A DNA stretch of 40,195 nucleotides from Pseudomonadota bacterium (GTDB taxonomy: Bacteria; Pseudomonadota; Gammaproteobacteria; Pseudomonadales; Oleiphilaceae). Position 1 is the first letter of the stretch. Each line of letters opens with the position of its first letter. Of the stretch, positions 7,448 through 16,329 are shown piece by piece. The DNA is taken from contig JAEZAA010000138.1 of assembly GCA_023430625.1 (NCBI GenBank), positions 1 through 40,195 on the forward strand, given 5' to 3'. The notes beneath the pieces were generated by a model. The model was not told the origin of the DNA. It ran no database searches and saw only the letters and a list, made by a program, of their open reading frames with translations. The translations under genes and the position numbers were made by a program.

Positions 7448-9628
7448 TTAGCAGCCGTACTTGGCCTTTGCTTCGCGACGGCGGCGGTGCAGGACCGGCT
7501 CAGTGTAGCCGTTGGGCTGCTTCACGCCCTCCAGCACCAACTCGTAAGCCGCCTGGAAGGCGACGCTGTCATCGAAGTTCGGCGCCATGTTGCGATAGGC
7601 AGGATCACCGGCGTTTTGACGATCAACCACCGCAGCCATGCGCTTGAGCGTTTCCAGAACCTGCTCTTGGGTGCAGATGCCGTGACGCAGCCAGTTCGCA
7701 ATGTGCTGTGAGGAAATACGCAGCGTTGCACGGTCTTCCATCAGGCCCACATCATTGATATCCGGCACCTTGGAGCAGCCAACGCCCTGCTCGACCCAGC
7801 GAACCACATAGCCAAGAATGCCCTGCGCGTTGTTGTCCAGTTCCTGCTGAATCTCTTCTTTGCTCAGCTTGCTCGGATCAGCCAGCAGCGGGATCGTGAG
7901 GATATCGTCAAGGCTTGCGCGCGGACGCTTCGCCAGTTCTTCCTGAACCTCGGCCACATTGACCTTGTGGTAATGCAACGCGTGCAGCGCAGCGGCGGTG
8001 GGTGATGGTACCCACGCGGTGTTGGCACCAGCCTTGGGATGGCCGATCTTGGCCACCAGCATGTCTGCCATCTTGTCCGGCATGGCCCACATGCCCTTAC
8101 CGATCTGGGCGCGGCCTTTCAAGCCACACGCCAGGCCGTTGTCGACGTTCCAGTTTTCGTAGGCAGCAATCCAGGCGGCAGATTTCATGTCGCCCTTGCG
8201 CACAACGGGGCCCGCTTCCATCGAGGTATGGATCTCGTCGCCAGTGCGGTCCAGGAAGCCGGTGTTGATGAACACCACACGTCCCTTGGCTGCACGGATA
8301 CACTCTTTCAGGTTAACCGTCGTACGACGCTCCTCGTCCATGATGCCCACTTTCAGGGTGTGGCGGGCCAGACCCAGGGCATCTTCGATGCGGTCGAACA
8401 GCTCATTGGCGAACTTGACCTCTTCCGGACCGTGCATCTTGGGCTTCACGATGTACACAGAACCGGTGCGGGAGTTCTTCAGCTTACCGGTACCCTTCAG
8501 GTCGTGAATGGCGATCAGAGAAGTTACCATGCCATCCAAAATACCCTCGGGCGTTTCGTTGCCGGCCTGATCCAGTACCGCTTCGTTCGTCATCAGGTGA
8601 CCAACGTTACGCACGAACATCAGGCTGCGACCTGGCAGCGTCAGCGTGCCTCCGGTTGCAGAGGTATAGGTGCGATCCGTATTCAGAGTCCGGGAGACGG
8701 TTTCGCCGCCCTTGCTGAATGACTCGCTCAGGTCGCCTTTCATCAGGCCCAGCCAGTTGCGGTACACCAGAGTCTTGTCTTCAGCATCAACCGCCGCGAT
8801 AGAGTCTTCACAGTCCATGATGGTGGTCAGTGCCGCTTCCATCAGGACATCCTTCACGCCTGCTTCATCAGTCTTACCGATGTTGCTGTCGCGATCGATC
8901 TGGATTTCAAACCGCAGGCCATTGTTGGTCAGCAGAACTGCCGTCGGATCGTTGGGGATACCGTTGTAACCCACGAATTTTTCAGGCTGGGCCAGGCCAG
9001 TTTCGTTGCCGTTACGCAGGCTAACGACCAGCTTGCCATCCTTGATAGCGTATTGGGTCGCATCTTTGTGGCTGCCCTGAGCCAGCGGTGCTGCCTGATC
9101 AAGGAAATCACGTGCAAACGCAATGACCTTTTCGCCGCGGACAGGGTTGTACCCGCGACCTTTCTCGGCACCATTGTCTTCGGGAATAGCGTCGGTACCG
9201 TACAGCGCGTCATACAGGCTGCCCCAGCGAGCATTGGCTGCGTTCAGCGCATAACGTGCATTCATTACCGGAACGACCAGCTGAGGACCGGCCATCGTCG
9301 CGATTTCAGCGTCAACGTTCGTGGTTTCAGCCTGGAAATCAGGACCTTCTGGCAGCAGGTAACCCAGATCCTGAAGAAACTTTTTGTAGGCGGCCGCATC
9401 GTGGGCCTGTCCCGTACGCTCCCGATGCCAGCTGTCGATCTTGGCTTGAATCTCATCGCGCTTGGCGAGCAGCGCCTTGTTACGGGGTGCGAACTCATTA
9501 AGAATATTTTCCAGCTCGGCCCAAAACTTGGCCGGCTCGACTCCCGTGCCGGGCATCGCCTCGTTGTTCACGAAATCGTAAAGGACCTTGGCGACTTTCA
9601 AGCCACCTACTTGAACGCGTTCTGTCAT
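7448..9628 (-). CDS. glcB: Malate synthase G
   Basis: Condenses glyoxylate with acetyl-CoA to malate, completing the glyoxylate and glycolate routes. The 726-residue length is that of the large monomeric isoform G. Recognisable blocks are MDCEDSIAAVDAEDK, GMWAMPDKMADMLVAKIGHP and LMEDRATLRISSQHIANWL; the last should contain the catalytic Asp known from E. coli GlcB. I took the ATG at 9628 (MTERVQVGGLKVAKVLYDF), which matches the family. An in-frame TTG at 9643 would add five residues and has GAGGAAA close before it. It is a monocistronic unit with its own terminator; no glycolate oxidase genes adjoin it. Confidence 0.97.
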   Translation of the reverse strand: MTERVQVGGLKVAKVLYDFVNNEAMPGTGVEPAKFWAELENILNEFAPRNKALLAKRDEIQAKIDSWHRERTGQAHDAAAYKKFLQDLGYLLPEGPDFQAETTNVDAEIATMAGPQLVVPVMNARYALNAANARWGSLYDALYGTDAIPEDNGAEKGRGYNPVRGEKVIAFARDFLDQAAPLAQGSHKDATQYAIKDGKLVVSLRNGNETGLAQPEKFVGYNGIPNDPTAVLLTNNGLRFEIQIDRDSNIGKTDEAGVKDVLMEAALTTIMDCEDSIAAVDAEDKTLVYRNWLGLMKGDLSESFSKGGETVSRTLNTDRTYTSATGGTLTLPGRSLMFVRNVGHLMTNEAVLDQAGNETPEGILDGMVTSLIAIHDLKGTGKLKNSRTGSVYIVKPKMHGPEEVKFANELFDRIEDALGLARHTLKVGIMDEERRTTVNLKECIRAAKGRVVFINTGFLDRTGDEIHTSMEAGPVVRKGDMKSAAWIAAYENWNVDNGLACGLKGRAQIGKGMWAMPDKMADMLVAKIGHPKAGANTAWVPSPTAAALHALHYHKVNVAEVQEELAKRPRASLDDILTIPLLADPSKLSKEEIQQELDNNAQGILGYVVRWVEQGVGCSKVPDINDVGLMEDRATLRISSQHIANWLRHGICTQEQVLETLKRMAAVVDRQNAGDPAYRNMAPNFDDSVAFQAAYELVLEGVKQPNGYTEPVLHRRRREAKAKYGC

Positions 9629-10074
9629 CTGTCTCTGCCTCAATTTCCTCTGTGAACGGTCGTCGGCCTACACTGCAATGGAGATAAACTTCGAGTTGTG
9701 ACCAGGCCGGCCCGAAACAGCCGCGTGAGCACCGGCCGCCTCTACCAAGGGGCGGGATTCTACATGAAATGGGAAAACAAATCAGCATCCAAAGGATTCG
9801 GCGAGGCATTGCGCAAACTCGGCGTAACGATGTATCCGGTTCGGAAAGGCATCTCACCAACTCAAGCCGTAGGGGCCTCCATTACAATATCCCGCAAATT
9901 TTATCAGGATTTGTGTGGAAGCAAGATTTATACTATATCCATCGTACCAATAGAGGCTGAGTGTCCGACCTCTACCCTTTGGTATGGCCGTTATCTGAAT
10001 CAAGTAGGCATGCTGCATTTGTTGCACGCCCGATCCATGGACTATCCGTTTCCTTTGAGGAAAATTTCGGATTT
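9629..10074. other. Non-coding divergent region between glcB and the 10075 gene
   Basis: About 450 bases with promoters presumed for both genes. The TTTATACTATATCC stretch near 9928-9941 is the best A/T-rich -10-like sequence, but I find no convincing -35. An open frame at 9698-10090 lacks a Shine-Dalgarno and any recognisable motif, so I do not call it a gene. Confidence 0.5.
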
Positions 10075-10884
10075 ATGTCAAGCTCACTGATCGCTATCAT
10101 CATTATCAGCACGATTGTGGCCCTGCTGGCGCTCGTCTTTTTAATCCAGATGCGCCAGCGTGTTCAGGACGATCGTGTTCGCCTTGTAAACACATTGGTC
10201 GATCGACGCCACCGCCTGCGCGACATCCTTGACCAGTTACCGCCATCCTATATCAGCCCTGCAATTCGCATCCGCCTGCTGGAACGATTGATCGAGACGT
10301 CGGAAGCGCTCGCTGCCATTCGGAAAAACGCCGTCAGCGGTGACGACCTACAAAATCTGAATGCGGAACTGAGTGCAGCCCGGGAACAGACACACCCGAA
10401 CAGCCACGAAGTTGTGATCCCTAACGAACAGCGAGCAAAGGAAATCCGCACGCTTTTGAAGGGGTTATATCGTTTTATTGAAGTGGAAAAACAGGAGCAT
10501 CGTCTCGATGGCGCTGTGGCCCAACAGAATTTACGGGATACGTCTTTTCTGATTGCCCGTACTGCAGCCGACTTCCAGGTCAGTCAGGCCAAGAGAGCGA
10601 TTAACCAAGGGAAGCTCCGCGTCGCCATTGATTACTATCACAATGCCATCGATGCCATGGCGAAGTTGCATGAGCACCCGGAAGCATACCAACGTCTACT
10701 CGAGTACCGACGCATCGCCAAGGAACTGGATCGTGAAGCCAGCACCGACGCCGATAAGGTGATAGAACCCCAGGCAGAGCCGGTACCAGTGCGAGAAGAA
10801 GATCCCAATGTACTCAGCGAACAGTGGGATCGTCTGGTATCAGAGGAAGATAAGTGGAAAAAGCGTAAGAGTTACGACGATTAA
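10075..10884 (+). CDS. Unrecognised membrane-anchored protein with helical cytoplasmic domain
   Basis: I do not recognise the family. From the ATG at 10075 the 269-residue protein starts MSSSLIAIIIISTIVALLAL, a single transmembrane anchor with no cleavage site. It is followed by RMRQRV-like basic residues and a long, charged, probably helical region. The part FQVSQAKRAINQGKLRVAID, followed by YYHNAIDAM, looks like a TPR-type repeat. The C-terminus is acidic with a Lys-rich end. The frame is open upstream to a GTG at 9961, but the added 38 residues have no membrane or signal character. GAGGA lies about 13 bases before 10075, so the Shine-Dalgarno is poorly spaced. Predicted topology is N-out, with the helical part in the cytoplasm. 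Confidence 0.75.
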   Translation: MSSSLIAIIIISTIVALLALVFLIQMRQRVQDDRVRLVNTLVDRRHRLRDILDQLPPSYISPAIRIRLLERLIETSEALAAIRKNAVSGDDLQNLNAELSAAREQTHPNSHEVVIPNEQRAKEIRTLLKGLYRFIEVEKQEHRLDGAVAQQNLRDTSFLIARTAADFQVSQAKRAINQGKLRVAIDYYHNAIDAMAKLHEHPEAYQRLLEYRRIAKELDREASTDADKVIEPQAEPVPVREEDPNVLSEQWDRLVSEEDKWKKRKSYDD

Positions 10885-10978
10885 GCCCAGCAACACGAGG
10901 TCTGCAGCAAGCGCAGAACGCCAGCATCACCGCGCCACGGACCTTATCTGTTATCCAGTTCCGCCCCGCTTCAGCGCT

Positions 10979-11509
10979 TTAGACGGCCTCGACACTCTCG
11001 GCACGTCCGCTCGATACTTTCAGCTGAACATTGAGTGCTTTCTGGATAGCAGGCTCAATCTTCTCCGGTGTCGCAGTCGGCGGAAAGCGTTCAATGACGT
11101 TGCCGTCCCGGCCTACCAGGAACTTGGTAAAATTCCATTTGATCGCCTCGGAACCCAATAGCCCTTTCGCCTCGCCTTTCAAGAAACGAAAGAGGGGGTG
11201 GGCATTCGCACCATTGACCTCGACTTTGGCATGCATCGGGAAAGAAACGTCGTAGGTCAGGCTGCAAAACTGCGCGATTTCAGCATCCGGCGCCGGATCC
11301 TGACTGAGAAATTGATTGCAGGGAAAACCCAGAATTTCGAGCCCCTGGTCACGGTATTGGCGATACAGGCGCTCCAGCCCCTCGAACTGTGGCGTGAAAC
11401 CGCACTTGCTGGCCGTATTTACAATAAGAAGCACCTTGCCCTTATAGTCCGCGACAGAGTGGACGTTGCCTTGAATGTCCTTAACATCGATATCGTAGAT
11501 CGTATTCAT
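10979..11509 (-). CDS. Glutathione peroxidase family protein (probably thioredoxin-dependent)
   Basis: Reduces hydroperoxides. The 176-residue protein contains the peroxidatic Cys36 in NTASKCGFT, Gln66 in GFPCNQF and Trp125-Asn126 in KWNFTKFLVGRDG, the catalytic tetrad of the family. Cys82 (QFCSLTYD) sits where thioredoxin-dependent relatives have the resolving cysteine, so thioredoxin may be the real reductant. GAGGA lies eight bases before the ATG. No signal peptide is present. In P. aeruginosa a related gene adjoins msrB and an alaA-like gene. Here the gene is next to alaA but no msrB is seen. Confidence 0.92.
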   Translation of the reverse strand: MNTIYDIDVKDIQGNVHSVADYKGKVLLIVNTASKCGFTPQFEGLERLYRQYRDQGLEILGFPCNQFLSQDPAPDAEIAQFCSLTYDVSFPMHAKVEVNGANAHPLFRFLKGEAKGLLGSEAIKWNFTKFLVGRDGNVIERFPPTATPEKIEPAIQKALNVQLKVSSGRAESVEAV

Positions 11510-11830
11510 GCAAATCTTCCTCGTTGTGCGTATGCGGCCCGGCGCTCAGGGCGAGATACTTGAACATTGGCGGGACTAAATCGGCCGGTTAAGAGGCGCA
11601 AATTTGCCGCCCCTGAATATACTTAGGCCTTCAATAACAGGCTGGAGTTTATTGCGCCAAATTACATTTCGCAACGAAACTATGCGAAACCGTTACAGAG
11701 CTATCATTCTGACATCTCCGCCTGACTCGCCTCTTGCGTATTCGCTGATTTTCTCGACGCCTCCGTAAATGCGCGTCCCTCCTGATGCTTTCCATATTGG
11801 CAATTACCGAAACTGCATTCGCGCGACCCT

Positions 11831-11858
11831 TTGCCAGTGTCCGGAAACGAACTATGAT
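11831..11858 (+). promoter_or_regulatory. alaA: Sigma-70 promoter for alaA
   Basis: TTGCCA at 11831-11836 (five of six) and TATGAT at 11853-11858 (five of six) are separated by 16 bases. The predicted start near 11865 leaves a leader of about 25 bases and excludes the in-frame ATGs at 11785 and 11854 as translation starts. The rest of the 11510-11889 gap between gpx and alaA shows nothing I can name. Confidence 0.6.
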
Positions 11859-11889
11859 GAGGCTTTATGCCAACCTGCAGACCCAGACC

Positions 11890-13104
11890 ATGTTTGAAGT
11901 AAAGAAATCCAACAAGCTCCAGAACGTTTGCTACGAAATTCGTGGTGAAGTCATGCGCGAGGCCAAGCGCCTGGAAGAGGACGGTCATCGCATTCTTAAA
12001 CTGAATATCGGCAATCCATCGCCATTCGGTTTCGACGTACCTGAGGAGATTCAGCAGGACGTTATTCGTAACCTGCCGGACGCCCAGGGTTATAGCGATT
12101 CGAAGGGTCTGTTTTCTGCGCGCAAGGCGGTACAGCAATACGCACAGCAGTTGCGCATTCCCGGCGTGGACATTGAAGACATATATCTGGGCAATGGCGT
12201 CAGCGAACTGATCGTGATGGCCATGCAGGCACTTCTGAACACGAACGACGAAGTGCTGATTCCCATGCCTGACTATCCGCTCTGGACCGCTGCGGTTACC
12301 TTGTCCAGCGGCAAGGCCGTGCATTACCGCTGCGACGAAAAAGCCGACTGGTTCCCGGATATCGACGATATCCGCAGCAAGATCACCAGCCGCACCCGCG
12401 CGCTGGTCATCATCAACCCGAACAACCCGACCGGCGCCGTGTACAGCCGTGAACTGCTTCAGCAGATCGTGGAGGTTGCGCGCGAACACCGTCTGATCCT
12501 GCTGTCCGACGAGATCTACGACAAGATCCTGTACGACCATGCGCAGCACATCCCGATTGCATCGTTGGCTGAAGACCTGTTGGTTTTGACGTTTAATGGC
12601 CTGTCCAAGAATTACCGCGCCGCCGGCTATCGGTCGGGCTGGATGATTCTTAGTGGCACAAAATATCATGCTACCGACTTCATTGAAGGCCTGAACATTC
12701 TTTCTTCCATGCGCCTCTGCGCCAATGTGCCCGCGCAGCTGGCGATCCAGACATCGCTGGGAGGTTACCAGAGCATCAACGACCTGGTGCGCCCCGGCGG
12801 CCGCCTCTATGAGCAACGGGAAACGGCCTGGCGCATGCTGAACGACATTCCCGGTGTTTCCTGTGTGAAGCCAATGGGCGCCCTTTATATGTTTCCCCGT
12901 CTTGACCCGAAGCACCATCCGATGGTCAATGACGAGCGCATGATTCTGGACCTCCTGCGTCAGGAGAAGATCCAATTGGTACAAGGATCCGGCTTTAACC
13001 TGGACGACCAGCAGCATTTCCGCCTGGTATTCCTGCCCCACCAGGAAATCCTCGAGGATGCGGTCGCCCGCCTGGGACGCTTTCTCTCGTACTACAAGCA
13101 ATAA
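11890..13104 (+). CDS. alaA: Glutamate-pyruvate (alanine) aminotransferase AlaA
   Basis: A PLP-dependent class I aminotransferase making alanine from pyruvate and glutamate. The 404-residue protein begins MFEVKKSNKLQNVCYEIRGE. It has LKLNIGNPSPFGFDVPEEI, the cofactor Lys240 in TFNGLSKNYRAAGYRSGW, the Asp-Tyr pair in LLSDEIYDKILYD, and the arginine block near the C-terminus. It closely follows E. coli AlaA (YfbQ). The frame is open upstream to 11785, but the promoter position and homology fix the start at 11890. There is no clear Shine-Dalgarno in the short leader. Confidence 0.93.
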   Translation: MFEVKKSNKLQNVCYEIRGEVMREAKRLEEDGHRILKLNIGNPSPFGFDVPEEIQQDVIRNLPDAQGYSDSKGLFSARKAVQQYAQQLRIPGVDIEDIYLGNGVSELIVMAMQALLNTNDEVLIPMPDYPLWTAAVTLSSGKAVHYRCDEKADWFPDIDDIRSKITSRTRALVIINPNNPTGAVYSRELLQQIVEVAREHRLILLSDEIYDKILYDHAQHIPIASLAEDLLVLTFNGLSKNYRAAGYRSGWMILSGTKYHATDFIEGLNILSSMRLCANVPAQLAIQTSLGGYQSINDLVRPGGRLYEQRETAWRMLNDIPGVSCVKPMGALYMFPRLDPKHHPMVNDERMILDLLRQEKIQLVQGSGFNLDDQQHFRLVFLPHQEILEDAVARLGRFLSYYKQ

Positions 13105-13134
13105 GATAAGGCTCGCAGGACTCGGTCTACGGTC

Positions 13135-13569
13135 ATGGCAGATATCCACATCGAGGATTTTTACAAGGATTGCGCACGGATTCTGGTGCAGCTTTACAAC
13201 GCCTTTCCGCGCAAGATCATGCTCTACGTTGAGGATATCGCCGGACCTGACGAGCCGGACGAGTATGGCATTCACAGCCCACGCCATCAGTCCTGCTTTG
13301 CCGCCATGCTATGGCTCGCGGAAGAGAACTATCTCCGATACACGGACGTGGTGCGCCAGGACGCCATGGATCAGGCGACACTGACGCAAAGGAGCTTTCT
13401 CCTTCTCAGTGGTGTCGCCGAGCCTTTACCGGACACGGCGACAGCCTCATCCCTGCCACCGTCCGTGACCGAAGAGCTGCATACCCGGATTTCCGCCCTG
13501 CGGCGAGTCCTCGCCGAAGGCTCCTCGACGGAAATTGCCCGCCTGATGCGGAACTTGTTTTCGCTATAA
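13135..13569 (+). CDS. Hypothetical protein between alaA and htpX
   Basis: A 144-residue acidic soluble protein I do not recognise as a named family. The first half (MADIHIEDFYKDCARILVQL and the following FPRKIMLYVEDIAGPDEPDE) looks folded, with alternating hydrophobic residues. The segment SPRHQSCFAAMLWLAEENYL is probably helical. A Pro/Ser/Thr-rich linker is followed by a terminal helix with a heptad-like pattern. There is no signal peptide or membrane segment. It starts 30 bases after alaA, so it is likely in the alaA transcript. Codon use resembles its neighbours, which supports a real gene. Confidence 0.75.
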   Translation: MADIHIEDFYKDCARILVQLYNAFPRKIMLYVEDIAGPDEPDEYGIHSPRHQSCFAAMLWLAEENYLRYTDVVRQDAMDQATLTQRSFLLLSGVAEPLPDTATASSLPPSVTEELHTRISALRRVLAEGSSTEIARLMRNLFSL

Positions 13570-13743
13570 GCCTGGAAGCAATCGCTCAATCATCCCGCCC
13601 CACCTGCGCCGCCTCTCTGTCCAGTTTTGAAATATTTCCCCATTCCATTACGCAGGTTTAATTGGGCCCAGCCTGAAACCATCTTGTCGTCCGCCGAAAA
13701 TGGCCACATCTTGTAACGAGACAGATCCTCGGGAGCTATCCAG

Positions 13744-14631
13744 ATGCTGCGGATTGTATTGTTTCTTGCAACAAATCTGGCGGTCGTTCTGGTCGCCAGC
13801 ATCACCTTGAATCTGCTTGGCGTTGGTAGTTACCTGGGCCCATCGGGCCTGAACCTGAATGCGCTGCTTGTCTTCTGTGCCGTATTCGGATTTGCCGGCG
13901 CTTTCGTTTCCTTGTTCCTGTCGAAATTCATGGCCAAGCGTTTTACGGGCACCCAGGTCATTACCCAACCCCGCTCCTCTGCTGAACATTGGCTCATGGA
14001 TACCGTACGCGAGCTGTCTACGCAGGCAGGTATCCGAATGCCGGAAGTGGGGGTCTTTCCCGCCGCGCAATCCAATGCGTTCGCAACCGGGTGGAACAAG
14101 AACGACGCCCTGGTGGCGGTGAGCCAAGGCCTGTTGAGCCGCTTCAACAAAGAAGAAATCCGGGCCGTGTTGGCCCATGAGATCGGGCATGTGGCCAATG
14201 GCGATATGGTCACCCTGACTCTGATTCAAGGTGTGGTGAACACATTCGTCATGTTCTTTGCGCGCATCATCGGCAGTGTGGTTGATCGCGTCATCTTCAG
14301 GAGCGAGAACGGCCACGGCCTCGGGTTCTATGCGGTGACTTTTTTTGCGGAAATCGTGCTCGCCTTCCTGGCCTCCATCATTGTTGCCTGGTTCTCACGT
14401 CGGCGCGAGTTCCGAGCCGATGCCATGGGGGCAAAGCTGGCCGGATCGGGCGCCATGGTCGCTGCTCTGGAACGTCTGAAAGCGGAAACCCAGCTACCCA
14501 ATGCCCTGCCCGATACCTTTACAGCGTTTGGCATCACCGAGGGGCTGAAAGAAGGATTCTACGCGTTATTTTCAAGCCATCCGCCCTTGGACTCGCGCAT
14601 AGCCGCTTTAAAGGCGGAAGGCGCCTGGTAA
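13744..14631 (+). CDS. htpX: Membrane zinc metalloprotease HtpX
   Basis: Degrades misfolded inner-membrane proteins, overlapping with FtsH; the E. coli gene is in the Cpx envelope stress regulon. The 295-residue protein has the M48 zinc site HEIGH at residues 145-149 and the third ligand Glu222 in RREFRADAMGAKLAGSG. Two N-terminal membrane segments (about residues 4-25 and 38-60) precede the protease domain, and two more hydrophobic stretches (about 155-178 and 195-217) follow the zinc site. GGGAG is eight bases before the ATG. It converges with the ATP-NAD kinase-like gene, leaving seven bases between stops. Confidence 0.97.
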   Translation: MLRIVLFLATNLAVVLVASITLNLLGVGSYLGPSGLNLNALLVFCAVFGFAGAFVSLFLSKFMAKRFTGTQVITQPRSSAEHWLMDTVRELSTQAGIRMPEVGVFPAAQSNAFATGWNKNDALVAVSQGLLSRFNKEEIRAVLAHEIGHVANGDMVTLTLIQGVVNTFVMFFARIIGSVVDRVIFRSENGHGLGFYAVTFFAEIVLAFLASIIVAWFSRRREFRADAMGAKLAGSGAMVAALERLKAETQLPNALPDTFTAFGITEGLKEGFYALFSSHPPLDSRIAALKAEGAW

Positions 14632-14638
14632 CTGGTTT

Positions 14639-15766
14639 TTAGCCGTTGAATTCGATCGTGTAGATCACCCGGTCGTCATACCCCGTAAGCACCGGGATCA
14701 ACCCTGCTAGCGTACGGTTGAGTCGCGCATCGCCGGTATCAAGCTGTAACGGCCGCCCCTCCAATGTTGCCAGTTTGGCCCTGGTGCTGATGACCTGAAT
14801 GTGCTCTGACCCGATACTGCGTAACACCCGCGGACTGAGTTGCTGGTTACCGCGACCGAATAAGTGCCCCTGCCCGCCAATAAAGGACAAAATCAGGCGG
14901 CAGGGCTTCTCGGTGACCAATGCATAAAGCTCCGGTTCGGTGGCATCCTTCAGCACCAACTGGTGATCACAGACCACGTCCACGCCCAGTAAAGTGCCGT
15001 CGATCCCGAGTTCCTCCTTGACGGCATACGTGGTTTTACCGGAGCCAATGAGGTAGTGGCAATGTGGCTCCATATGTTCAGCGAGATAGGTCGCGATATC
15101 GAGTACCACCAAGCGCTCGTCTTCCCGCCCACTGCATTTGACCTGTTGCAGGTAGCGCCCCTCATCCGGCACCCGTAGCTCACCAAAGTAACGGGCTTTT
15201 ACATTGCCTTGCCGATACGCCTCCTCATCCAGATCCCGCACCTCCCCTAACCGTTCGCTCACCAACTGACCGGTGACGATCTTACGCACCACCTCCGCGC
15301 TGGCGGCAGGCGTGACGCCGTAGACTGCCGAATGCATCTTGACGCCGGCGGGCACCCCCAAGCAAAGCTGAGTCGAGCCAAGGGTGGAATAGAGATCGCG
15401 AGCGGTGCCATCACCACCGACGAATACCAACAAATCGACCTGGCCCTGCAACTGGCGAGCCGCTTCAATGGTGTCTTGAGCGGTGGTTCTGGCCATTAAG
15501 CCCACACCCTCAATGAGGGCCGGCGTGATACCTGACTCCAGGCATGCACGTTGCCCCATCTCGCCCGGGCAAGTAATCCATTCCAACTGATCACGCACCT
15601 CGCCCAGTGCTTGGAGAAACTCCATCGCGCGAGCCGAAGCCAGCGGCCTTACGCCTCGCGCCAACGCTTCTGCAACCACTGCCTCTCCGTCACTTCCCTT
15701 TAAAGCGGCCGGACCGCCAACACCTGCCCAGGGATTGACGATCAGCCCTATTCTGATCCGCTTCAT
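14639..15766 (-). CDS. ATP-NAD kinase family protein of unknown substrate
   Basis: A 375-residue member of the ATP-NAD/AcoX kinase superfamily, distinct from the housekeeping NAD kinase. It starts MKRIRIGLIVNPWAGVGGPA. The nucleotide-binding GGDGTARD block is in DLLVFVGGDGTARDLYSTLG, followed by LGVPAGVKMHSAVYGVTPA. The C-terminal half (LSFIGGQGHLFGRGNQQLSP) is shared with the same group. NAD kinases are about 290-300 residues, so this one carries extra sequence between the domains. The substrate is unknown; phosphorylation of NAD or a related diol is only inferred from the family. Confidence 0.88.
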   Translation of the reverse strand: MKRIRIGLIVNPWAGVGGPAALKGSDGEAVVAEALARGVRPLASARAMEFLQALGEVRDQLEWITCPGEMGQRACLESGITPALIEGVGLMARTTAQDTIEAARQLQGQVDLLVFVGGDGTARDLYSTLGSTQLCLGVPAGVKMHSAVYGVTPAASAEVVRKIVTGQLVSERLGEVRDLDEEAYRQGNVKARYFGELRVPDEGRYLQQVKCSGREDERLVVLDIATYLAEHMEPHCHYLIGSGKTTYAVKEELGIDGTLLGVDVVCDHQLVLKDATEPELYALVTEKPCRLILSFIGGQGHLFGRGNQQLSPRVLRSIGSEHIQVISTRAKLATLEGRPLQLDTGDARLNRTLAGLIPVLTGYDDRVIYTIEFNG

Positions 15767-16124
15767 TGCATCTCATTCCCTGTCCTGATCTTCAGGGACG
15801 CCCCTGACCAGGCATCCCCAAGACCAAATTAACAAACTTTTACCAAATGGTTTGGAATTGCAGAGCGCCTGATCCGCAACCGCAAGAAGTTAGTAGTCGC
15901 TTATTTTTAAAGACTTTAAAACATGCAGTGTCTTGATGATTCCATCGAGACTGAACCTGACGACCAATCGCATTGACCTCACTCATTCAATGTCTCCCGC
16001 CAGAAAGGCTAAAGTTAAGGTACCTGGTTGCAGACATGAGGTTTTTATTTTTCGCGGAATGGCGTCATCAAATCGTCAAATGACCCGCCTATTCTGACCG
16101 CTGATTCGGCAAGGAGTATGAACC
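15767..16124. other. Non-coding divergent region
   Basis: About 360 bases with an A/T-rich central part. GTCAT at about 16065 and ATGAC at about 16081, separated by 11 bases, form a small inverted repeat ahead of the 16125 gene that could bind a regulator. No terminator, RNA gene or further open frame is convincing. Confidence 0.4.
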
Positions 16125-16328
16125 ATGAGAGATTCAAGTACAGTACACTCGGGATCCAGCTATAGCTCTGCCAGCAGCAATCCCCATTTAAACGGCGCGG
16201 CACTCATCGATGCCAGTGGACGGGAAGTCCCCATTACGGAAGAAATGATCTGCGCTGCCCTCGACGCCCTGAATCAGGACGCCTTTTACCGACCTCAGGC
16301 CTGTGGCCGCGCAAATCCGTTGCGCTGA
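16125..16328 (+). CDS. Small conserved protein, PA1571-like
   Basis: A 67-residue protein with a Ser/Asn-rich, probably disordered N-terminus. A conserved-looking core follows, GAALIDASGREVPITEEMIC, then a short helix. I recall the phrase 'GREVPITEEMI' from small Pseudomonas proteins of the PA1571 kind, whose function is unknown. AAGGAG stands eight bases before the ATG, strong support for translation. Its stop is two bases from that of pdxB on the other strand. No membrane segment or metal site is visible. Confidence 0.75.
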   Translation: MRDSSTVHSGSSYSSASSNPHLNGAALIDASGREVPITEEMICAALDALNQDAFYRPQACGRANPLR

Positions 16329-16329
16329 A

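Noticed and set aside
9698..10090. A 130-residue frame upstream of the 10075 gene
   Set aside because: It lies in the presumed divergent promoter region, overlaps the 10075 start, and has no Shine-Dalgarno and no motif.
11785..11889. Upstream in-frame starts for alaA at 11785 and 11854
   Set aside because: A strong promoter overlaps them, and the homologous N-terminus begins at 11890.
11704..13287. A 527-residue open frame opposite alaA, with similar long antisense frames at 17863-19194, 25301-26479 and 28470-29660
   Set aside because: All are shadows of well-identified genes on the other strand. They have repetitive Gln/Arg/His-rich translations, no recognisable domains and no Shine-Dalgarno.
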